Positions 1 to 5,921 of a stretch of DNA of 8,637 nucleotides are shown in pieces (the stretch's first letter is position 1; each line of letters begins with the position of its first letter). A program made the position numbers and the translations under genes. Origin of the DNA: Vibrio madracius (GTDB lineage Bacteria; Pseudomonadota; Gammaproteobacteria; Enterobacterales; Vibrionaceae); assembly GCA_000695745.1 (NCBI GenBank), contig ASHK01000071.1, forward strand, positions 1-8,637, given 5' to 3'. Under the pieces are notes generated by a model. It had not been told where the DNA came from. It saw nothing but the letters and a program-made list of their open reading frames with translations, and searched no databases.

Positions 1-794
1 GATCACTGAGCCATCTTGCGGAATATTGACGCTAAAGCGTGAGCGGTCAATTTGGTCACGATAATTAAGCGCATTGAAATCCCAAAGGATTGCCACTTCT
101 ACTTCACCTTTCTCAAGGTTGGCAATACTAGGGTCAGTGAACGATAGACGCCCTTGCTTGGCAAGCTTAGAGAAAAAATCAATCGCTGGGCCAAGGTTAG
201 ACTCATCGCCACCGTTAGCGAAAGCTGCCGCCAATACGGCATTATTAGCCTGCGCTGCCACACCCACATCGCCGACCGTCACTTTGTAGTCGCCCTCAAG
301 CAGGTCTTGCCAGGTTTTTGGGCATCTTTGACCAAGTTGTTGTTTGAGATAAACGCGATAGTTCCTGTATACGCCAGTGCCCAGTGGCCGTCTTTATCTT
401 TGGCCCAATCAGGAATCTCGTCCCATGTGGTTGGCTTATACGCTTGCGTTACGCCCTTTTGAACCGCCACTCGAGCAAACGCAAAACCGACATCGCCAAT
501 ATCGGCAGTTGCATTTTTCTTTTCCGCTTCAAACTTAGCAATTTCCTGTGCCGAGCTCATATCCGTATCTTGGTGCTTAAGTCCATAATCAGACTTAAGG
601 TCGTTCCAAGTATCTTTCCAGTTTGCCCAACTATCAGGCATCCCCACACTGTAAACCGCACCTTCCTGCTTCGCCGCTTCTGTAAGAGCAGTGACGCTAT
701 CGTTAGCAAAAGCAGTGGAAGAAATCGCAGTGGCAATAAGTGTCACAGCACTGAGTTTTGCGGTGATACTTGCACGGTTAAGCAAAGTTTTCAT
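1..794 (-). CDS. Periplasmic ABC-transporter solute-binding protein (partial, one frameshift)
   Basis: This is the N-terminal part of an extracellular solute-binding protein that would deliver a small substrate to an inner-membrane ABC importer. Residues 1-30 form a Sec signal peptide: a basic start (MKTLLNRAS), a hydrophobic core and an AFA cleavage site before NDS. The mature part has the look of the iron/polyamine/phosphonate-type binding proteins, with motifs such as GAVYSVG, TADIGDVG, YTGTIAFISNN, KTWQDLLEGDYKVTVGDVG and VAILWDF. The frame breaks at the GGG at 320-322: restoring one G joins VKDA to PKTWQDLLEGDY and the frame then stays open to position 1. About 264 residues are visible; the C-terminus lies left of the window. 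A Shine-Dalgarno-like AGAGGGA sits upstream of the ATG. The divergent UTRA regulator resembles PhnR, so phosphonate (for example 2-aminoethylphosphonate) uptake is possible, but the substrate cannot be read from the sequence. Confidence 0.85.
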
Positions 795-808
795 TGTCTC
801 TATCCCTC

Positions 809-820
809 TGGACTAGGTCA
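809..820. promoter_or_regulatory. Candidate GntR/UTRA operator, site 1 (TGGACTAGGTCA)
   Basis: This 12-mer is an imperfect palindrome with TG..CTAG..CA symmetry. It lies just upstream of the solute-binding-protein start codon, in its 5' leader. A copy differing at one base is at 1002-1013, before the regulator. The pattern resembles operators of the HutC/PhnF branch of GntR regulators, such as the mycobacterial PhnF site TGGTATAGACCA. Its position just past the proposed -10 element would suit repression by blocking transcription. Binding itself is inference. Confidence 0.45.
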
Positions 821-830
821 GTAAGTTCAC

Positions 831-858
831 TTTTTATGCTATGTGGGGAATGTGACAA
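831..858 (-). promoter_or_regulatory. Candidate promoter of the solute-binding-protein gene
   Basis: On the minus strand, TTGTCA (858-853, five of six matches to the -35 consensus) is followed after 16 bases by TAAAAA (836-831, four of six to the -10 consensus). Transcription would begin near 824, immediately before the candidate operator at 820-809 and about 30 bases before the ATG. The -10 match is modest, so this is a suggestion only. Confidence 0.3.
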
Positions 859-930
859 TTTATGTGCCTGTATTTGACGTTTTTATTGAGGTTAGATGGC
901 AGTTATGCGTCAACTTTATGAAAGCCAGTG

Positions 931-944
931 ACTGATAAGTCAGT
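931..944. promoter_or_regulatory. Short inverted repeat ACTGA-TAAG-TCAGT
   Basis: Two perfect 5-bp arms flank a 4-bp spacer in the region between the divergent transport and regulator genes. It could be a second type of protein-binding site or simply chance; no known motif is recognised. Part of it would be coding if the regulator used the upstream GTG at 928, which is thought unlikely. Confidence 0.2.
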
Positions 945-1001
945 TTCTGCTGTCATGAAACTGTTACTCGCCTGTCGTATCTTGTTCATGCCGATGAATC
1001 A

Positions 1002-1013
1002 TGGACTAGATCA
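1002..1013. promoter_or_regulatory. Candidate GntR/UTRA operator, site 2 (TGGACTAGATCA)
   Basis: This is the second copy of the TGGACTAG[G/A]TCA element, with the same TG..CTAG..CA symmetry. It ends four bases before the preferred ATG (1018) of the regulator gene. Binding here would allow autoregulation. It occupies the place where a ribosome-binding site would be expected, which leaves the translation start somewhat uncertain. Confidence 0.4.
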
Positions 1014-1017
1014 CTCA

Positions 1018-1733
1018 ATGCCAATCCAAACCACACAGCTCAGTAAAATAAAGACGACTATTCGAGAACAAATCCAAAGTAATATCATGATTGCAGGCCA
1101 GAAACTGCCATCCGAGCGAGACCTTAGCGAGCTGTTTTCTACTACGCGTATTACCATTAAAGATGCGCTGACTTCACTAGAAACTGAAGGATTGATTTAT
1201 CGAGAGGAACGTCGAGGTTGGTTTGTCTCTCCAGAACGTATTCGCTATAACCCATTGTCGCGCAGTCACTTTCATCAGATGATCCGCGAACAGCATCGTA
1301 TTGCGGAAACTAAGCTAGTCAGTGTAAGAAGTGAAATGGCGAGCGGAATGTACGCCAAGGCATTAGCCGTAGATACCATTACACCCATCCATATTATTGA
1401 ACGCTTAAGGTATATCGATGGTCGTGTCGTGCTGTTTGTAGAGAACTGTTTGATCGCCGCCCTATTCCCAAAAATATTGGAACAGAACCTGACACTATCG
1501 CTCACTAAGTGCTACCAAGAGAAATACCAATTTAAGACCCAACGTTCACACTTTGACGTCATCCCTACGTCTGCTCCAAGTCATGTGGCACGAGCCCTTA
1601 ACTTGGTGGAGGGACAACCCGTTGTCAAAATTTGCCGAGTGAACTTTAACCAATATGGGGTATTAATGGATTGTGAGTTTGAGTATTGGCGGCCGACGCC
1701 ATGATGATTTGTATTGATAGCGAGTCGCAATGA
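1018..1733 (+). CDS. GntR-family regulator with UTRA domain, PhnR-like (one frameshift near the end)
   Basis: This is a DNA-binding transcriptional regulator with an N-terminal winged helix (about residues 5-72) carrying the GntR signature GQKLPSERDLSELF, then TTRITIKDALTSLETEG and RRGWFVS. A C-terminal ligand-sensing UTRA domain follows, ending in GVLMDCEFEYWR. The EEGLIYRE/RRGWF/EYWR style recalls PhnR-type regulators of phosphonate use; this is recognition, not a search result. As written, the frame stops at 1704. Restoring one G at the GG of 1691-1692 continues it as WRADAMMICIDSESQ to a TGA at 1731-1733, giving 238 residues, normal for the family. ATG 1018 is chosen because the family begins close to the winged helix. 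Earlier in-frame starts (GTG 928, ATG 955, 988, 994) add a non-conserved leader, and none of them has a clear Shine-Dalgarno. It is divergent from the solute-binding-protein gene and probably controls it and itself. Confidence 0.85.
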
Positions 1734-2532
1734 TCAAGAGAAGCGCTTTCGATATTGCGAAGGGGAAACACCTTGTAGGCGTGAAAAGGCATGCGTAAAA
1801 GTGCTTTGTCCTGAAAAGCCCGTTAACTCAGCCACTTGACCAAGGTTTAAGTTGCCTTGCTCAATTAAGCGTTTTGCCGCATCGACACGTTTATTCAGCA
1901 CGTACTGATGAGGAGTGATACCAATTTGCTCTTTAAACAGCATGTGAAACTGGCTTTCGCCCAAGAATACGCTTCCGGCCAATTGAGCCACAGAGATCTT
2001 ATGACACAGGTGCTGTTCAATGTAACGATCGATCTGTTCAAGATCGAATCGTGAGTCGCGAAGTGATGTTTTAAGATCCGAGATATGGCGCTGCAATAAT
2101 GCTACGACCGTGTCATTACACGCACGACTTAACAGCAAATCATCAGGGCTGCTTTTCATTTCCGCCACTAACATTTGTATCAGCTTTTGAATTTGGATAT
2201 CCAACTGAAAATACGTTTTGGATTGAGATAACTCGTTGATTCTCTGCAGAAGTATCGGATCGTCATTGTTAGGGAGAGGCATATTCAACACCAGAATATC
2301 AGGCTGATCAATCACCCCACCGAAAGCATGATCAAGGCCTGATGTAACGACGCACCCTTGCCCGGCCAACAAGATTACCCAAACCACCGACTTCAAACTC
2401 CGATTTCCCCTTTAATCCAATCACCACTTGGGTGTATTGGTGTTCATGGGAGTCCATATGTGACGGCAACCGAACGATTTCGGCTGGTTTTGGGGAAGCA
2501 TGATCAAGGATGCCATTGTTTCGTGTCACCAT
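1734..2532 (-). CDS. AraC-family transcriptional regulator (one frameshift)
   Basis: This regulator has an N-terminal cupin-like sensing domain (HEHQYTQVVIGLKG, a beta-strand-rich segment with GLDHAFGG) and a C-terminal AraC DNA-binding domain of about 100 residues. That domain contains two helix-turn-helix units: KISVAQLAGSVFLGESQFHMLFK and LGQVAELTGFSGQSTFTHAF, followed by the typical PSQYRKRF ending. The frame changes in the GGCCGGG run (plus 2361-2368). One surplus G or C there, or two missing bases, restores GNLV-(A/G)GQGCVVTSG and a protein of about 265 residues, normal for the family. The start is ATG 2532 (MVTRNNG) or ATG 2544; neither has a strong ribosome site. The longer upstream reading to 2667 looks non-coding. 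The effector and targets are unknown. It is converged on by the GntR gene with no bases between the stop codons. Confidence 0.85.
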
Positions 2533-2570
2533 GTTTCCGGTCATCTTGTAAAATGAAATTCGATCCGCCG

Positions 2571-2599
2571 AGTATACCCATTTCGTCAGTAATTGGGAA
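2571..2599 (-). promoter_or_regulatory. Candidate promoter of the AraC-family gene
   Basis: On the minus strand, TTCCCA (2599-2594, four of six to -35) and TATACT (2576-2571, five of six to -10) are separated by exactly 17 bases. The predicted start near 2564 would give a leader of about 20-30 bases to ATG 2544 or 2532. It lies well downstream of the pdxH terminator, consistent with the gene having its own promoter. Confidence 0.45.
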
Positions 2600-2680
2600 A
2601 GTAATCCGCGCAGAGCGTGTGATAACGGGCACGGAGTGAGGATTTTACAACCTATCGAGAACAACAAAAAAGGATCTTTA

Positions 2681-2710
2681 CTTGATCAAGCTTCCGGAAC
2701 CATGATCATG
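2681..2710. repeat. Three consecutive short palindromes upstream of the AraC gene
   Basis: Within 30 bases there are three perfect palindromes almost end to end: CTTGATCAAG (2681-2690), TTCCGGAA (2692-2699) and CATGATCATG (2701-2710). The outer two share the core TGATCA. They sit between the pdxH terminator and the proposed AraC promoter, so they may be regulator-binding sites. No known motif is recognised. Confidence 0.4.
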
Positions 2711-2761
2711 AAGCGATAAGTTACGGTGGTTGTAATTTGTGCGATGTCGAGACTGAAGTAT

Positions 2762-2787
2762 AAAAAAAGCTGCGAAAACCGCAGCTT
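2762..2787 (-). terminator. Intrinsic terminator after pdxH
   Basis: Read on the minus strand, this is a perfect 8-bp stem (AAGCTGCG / CGCAGCTT, plus 2767-2774 and 2780-2787) with a 5-base loop. It is followed by a run of seven T residues (plus A-run 2762-2768). It starts about 25 bases after the pdxH stop codon and is a textbook rho-independent terminator for that gene. Confidence 0.88.
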
Positions 2788-2811
2788 AGATTTACTAATG
2801 TCGAAAACTGG

Positions 2812-3449
2812 TTACGGAGCGAGTCGCTCTGCTTCCCATTGACCTTGACCGTCTTTACTAAACAAGAAGCGATCATGTAATCGGTGTTCACCACCCTGCC
2901 AGAATTCAATAGATTCAGGGCGAATACGATATCCCCCCCAAAATGACGGTACCGGGATTTCGCCTTTAGCGAATTTCTGCTTTAGCTCAAGGAACTTACC
3001 TTCAAGTACTCCACGAGTTGAAATGCGGCTACTCTGCCTACTCGCAATGGCGGCTAATTGGCTTTCTTTAGGGCGAGAGGTGAAATACTTCATGTTTTCC
3101 ATCGCCGTTAGTTTTTCCGCAACACCAGTAATATGCACTTGTCGTTCCAAAGGATGCCAAGGAAAGTGCAAACTCACCTTACTATTATGTTCAATGTGTT
3201 GCGCTTTGCGGCTACCTAAATTGGTGTAAAAAACAAAACCTCGTTATCTAAGTTTTTCAGCAGTACGATACGTTGAAACGGCATTCCGCGTTCGTCAACC
3301 GTTGCTACTGTCATCGCCGTAGGATCGGTCAATTTGGTGTCGACCGCTTGTTGCAACCAAAGATTAAATTGAACTATCGGATCGCTATTCAAGTCCTTTC
3401 GACGTAATCCCCCTTGAGAATACTCTCGGCGGATATCTTCAATTCCCAT
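2812..3449 (-). CDS. pdxH: Pyridoxine/pyridoxamine 5'-phosphate oxidase (one frameshift)
   Basis: PdxH is a cytoplasmic FMN flavoenzyme that oxidises pyridoxamine or pyridoxine 5'-phosphate to pyridoxal 5'-phosphate using oxygen, the last step of vitamin B6 synthesis and salvage. Family blocks are clear: [11 protein letters not shown] (residues 55-65), [23 protein letters not shown] (137-147), [18 protein letters not shown] (166-173) and the C-terminal [14 protein letters not shown]...RLAP. The frame breaks at the A-run 3228-3233; restoring one A (T on the coding strand) joins LFF to YTNLGSRKA and gives 212 residues, the usual length. ATG 3449 is chosen over the in-frame GTG at 3455 because a GAGGAG ribosome site lies five bases before it. 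It is monocistronic, followed by a strong terminator. Identification is near certain; the frameshift is probably a sequence error. Confidence 0.96.
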
Positions 3450-3703
3450 AACCACTCCTCACGTTTTTCTTAAATTCTGCGCTCTAAACTACGAGAAAAC
3501 AACCCGCTAGTGGGATGTTATTATCGATTTTTGAATCCAATCTCCTAGTTTGTATCTATGCCCTCTGTTATCGGCAGCCAAATAGACAAATTTTCGATTA
3601 TTCATTACTTTATATTCATGAATCCACTGCTAAACTTCTGAATAGTATTAAAAATTAATGACTAGATACAATTCTTGAAATATTAGTTTGTTGTGAAATG
3701 TGC

Positions 3704-3719
3704 AGAGTAGATCGACTCT
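3704..3719. promoter_or_regulatory. Near-palindrome upstream of the lap operon
   Basis: The 16-mer AGAGTAGATCGACTCT is symmetrical at 14 of 16 positions (AGAGT-n-GATC-n-ACTCT). It lies about 15 bases upstream of the proposed -35 of the lap operon, a common place for an activator site. The binding protein is unknown. Confidence 0.3.
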
Positions 3720-3733
3720 TTGTTGTTGAAAAG

Positions 3734-3763
3734 GTTACATTTCATTAACGATGGTAATAAAAT
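3734..3763 (+). promoter_or_regulatory. Candidate promoter of the lapC-lapG-lapD-lapB operon
   Basis: GTTACA (3734-3739, four of six to -35) and TAAAAT (3758-3763, five of six to -10) are spaced by 18 bases. Transcription would start near 3770, leaving a leader of about 38 bases before the ATG at 3808. The -35 is weak, which would fit a promoter needing an activator. Confidence 0.3.
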
Positions 3764-3807
3764 CAGATTATTAGATAAGTCCTAGCCATCTGGATTTCGA
3801 GTTAAAC

Positions 3808-5197
3808 ATGGATAAAAAAGAATACAAAAAGGTTTCTGACGCTGAGCTCGACTACATCGATGATAAAACAGCAGCCTTACTCCTCAATACCCCTACCAGT
3901 GCTCGGATCATGTTGTGGGTCATGGTGCTCTTTTTTATCTGTGCAGCAGTTTGGGCATCTTGGGCTGAGATAGATAAAGTGACGGTCGGCAAGGTAAGGT
4001 AATTCCTTCGTCACAAGTTCAAGTAATTCAGAATCTTGAAGGTGGTTTGGTCAAAGAAATTTTGGTTAAAGAAGGCGTACAAAGTTAAAAAGGGCCAGCA
4101 ACTGCTGCTTATTGATGACACGCGTTTCCGCTCTGATTATCGTGAACGCGAACAACAAGTTCTCAATTTAACCGCTAACGTTTTGCAACTGTCCGCATCA
4201 TTAACCAGCGTAGTCATCAATGAAGACGTAAAAGACAAAGAATGGCAAAAGTCGGTAACTTTGGACTTCAACAAACTTGCTTTCCCTCCATCCTTTAAAG
4301 AGGAAAACCAAGCACTGGTTGCGAGGCAACGTGCTGAATATCGCCAAGATCTCAACAAGCTACGCAATGAGCTTTCCGTTATTGATCAACAAGTTCGTCA
4401 AAAACAACAAGACCTAATCGAAATCCAAGCACGAGTTCACAATCTCAGAGAAGGCTATAACCTTGCGCGTGATGAACTGAATATCACTAAGCCTCTTGCC
4501 GATGAGGGGGTTGTGCCAAAAGTGGAGTTACTAAAACTTCAGCGTCAGGTTAATGATACTCGACGTGAATTAACGTCCACGGAACTGAAAGTCCCTGCGT
4601 TAAAATCCGCTATTCAAGAGTCCATGCTAAGTCGCATTGATATCGCACAGAAATTCCGCTCTGAGCAACAAGAAAAGCTCAATCAAGCTCAAGATAAACT
4701 CTCTTCTATGACAGAGTCCGCTGTAGGCTTAGAAGATCGTGTAAACCGCACTGTGGTGGTTTCTCCCGTTAACGCACCGTTAAGACACTCAACGTAAATA
4801 CCGTTGGTGGCGTTATTCAGCCAGGAATGGACATCGTCGAAATAGTGCCAACCGAAGACACCTTATTGGTCGAGGCGAAAATTGCCCCCAAGACATCGCT
4901 TTCTTAAGACCCGATCTTCATGCCATCGTCAAGTTCAGTGCATACGACTTCACCAAATACGGTGGATTGGATGGCACCTTGGAGCATATCAGCGCCGATA
5001 CGACCCAAGATGAAGAAGGTAACAGTTTCTATATCGTCAGAGTAAGAACCGACAAAACCAATTTCGGGCACGATGAACAGCTACCGATCATCCCAGGCAT
5101 GACGGCATCTGTCGACATTATTACGGGTAAAAGAACGGTTCTGGATTACCTACTCAAGCCAATATTAAGTGCGCAAAATAACGCGCTGAAAGAATAA
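3808..5197 (+). CDS. lapC: HlyD-family type I secretion membrane fusion protein, LapC-like (four frameshifts)
   Basis: This is the periplasmic adaptor that links the inner-membrane ABC exporter to an outer-membrane TolC-type channel, here presumably for a giant adhesin. It has a cytoplasmic N-terminus, one membrane helix (about residues 34-51), a lipoyl half-motif (GKVIPSSQVQVIQNLEGG, VKKGQQLLLIDD), a long coiled coil rich in Q, E, K and R, and the second lipoyl half (VVSPVNGTVKTLNVNTVGGVIQPGMDIVEIVP). The C-terminal beta domain contains FSAYDFTKYGGLDGTLEHIS and PGMTASVDI. The frame is broken four times: a missing G at 3993-3994, an extra A at 4081-4083, a missing G at 4774 and a missing C in 4885-4889. 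Correcting all four yields 463 residues with no other stop, the usual adaptor size. Nine bases separate it from lapG. The family assignment is firm; the name LapC rests on the lapG-lapD context. Confidence 0.92.
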
Positions 5198-5206
5198 AGG
5201 AATGTA

Positions 5207-5915
5207 GTGTTACGAATCGAGCGGACAGGAGGTCTGCAAACTAAGCTCAAAACTGCACTGTTGGTCTGCGGGGTAATCACAGCTATTTCTTTGGCTGGAT
5301 ATAGTGACGCCTATACCAAACAAGAACAGCGTTGGATTAGTACCGTCGCAAAAACGTATGGCCCTAGAGCTGGTAAACGAGTTGAGACTTGGCGCACTGT
5401 TATCGACGATTTACAGGTAAATCGGAGAAAGAGCAACTGACTGCAGTGAACCAGTTTTTCAATCAGCTCAACTTTGTCGATGACATACATTTATGGGCAA
5501 GAAAGACTACTGGGCCACACCATTAGAGTTTTTGGGCAGCAATGCCGGGGACTGTGAAGACTTTACTATCGCGAAATACTTTTCACTGCTTGAGCTCGGT
5601 ATCCCAGACAAAAAATTACGGCTTGTGTACGTAAAAGCCATCGAACTAAACCAATTTCACATGGTTCTTGCTTACTACGAGACACCGCGTTCACAACCGC
5701 TGATTTTGGATAACCTAATTGGTGAGATCAAACCCGCCTCTAAACGAGGCGATTTACTGCCGATTTACAGCTTTAATGGTCGCAACTTGTGGACCATGAA
5801 AACCACCCAGAGCAAATTAGCCGGAAAGTCGTCGAGACTTAAATTATGGAATGATTTGCGAAGCCGAGAGCGTTCCCTGACATTAAGGAAACCTAAGGTA
5901 AATTACGACGAGTAA
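5207..5915 (+). CDS. lapG: Transglutaminase-like periplasmic cysteine protease LapG (two frameshifts)
   Basis: LapG is a calcium-dependent periplasmic protease that cuts the N-terminal region of a Lap-type adhesin and so releases cells from biofilm; it is held inactive by c-di-GMP-bound LapD. The N-terminus has a hydrophobic export segment (about residues 14-31). The catalytic triad is visible in the corrected protein: Cys117 in GDCEDF, His152 in FHMVLAYY and Asp169 in LILDNL. Its spacing is nearly that of the Pseudomonas fluorescens enzyme (C135/H172/D189). Family blocks WGKKDYWATPLEFLG and SFNGRNLW are also present. Two frame breaks, each a missing G (5416-5417 and 5495-5497), split it; fixing both gives 236 residues. 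The start is GTG 5207 with AAGGA upstream. Only six bases separate its stop from lapD. Confidence 0.93.
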
Positions 5916-5921
5916 ACAATT

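Larger units (their letters stand above)
3450..3807. other. Intergenic control region between pdxH and the lap operon
   Basis: This AT-rich 358-base stretch separates two divergent transcription units and must hold both promoters. No gene is seen in it. Visible items are the pdxH ribosome site GAGGAG at its left end, a perfect palindrome ATTCATGAAT at 3614-3623, a near-palindrome at 3704-3719 and a weak lap promoter candidate at 3734-3763. I could not find a convincing sigma-70 promoter for pdxH. Confidence 0.7.

Noticed and set aside
384..824. 146-codon plus-strand open frame opposite the solute-binding-protein gene.
   Set aside because: It is antisense to a clear coding sequence, is rich in residues typical of shadow frames and has no recognisable domain.
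928..1017. Upstream extension of the GntR regulator from a GTG at 928.
   Set aside because: The extra 30 residues are unlike the family N-terminus, lack a ribosome site and overlap the operator-like and inverted-repeat sequences.
2324..2509. 14-bp direct repeat AAGCATGATCAAGG at 2324-2337 and 2496-2509.
   Set aside because: Both copies are inside the AraC gene and both encode Leu-Asp-His-Ala in the same frame. It is a coincidence of peptide sequence, not a mobile or regulatory repeat.
2533..2667. N-terminal extension of the AraC protein up to 2667.
   Set aside because: The added residues have no family similarity and would cover the best promoter candidate; ATG 2532 or 2544 is more natural.
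3991..4000. AAGGTAAGGT looks like a 5-bp tandem duplication that breaks the adaptor gene (possible phase-variation repeat).
   Set aside because: Restoring a single G gives GKGKVIPSS, which fits the family consensus better than deleting five bases. Two copies are also too few for a slippage switch.
1..5500. Genuine pseudogenisation of the left half (genome decay, for example in a symbiont).
   Set aside because: All breaks are single-base and cleanly repairable, catalytic residues are intact and there is no other degradation, including in pdxH. Sequence error explains it better.
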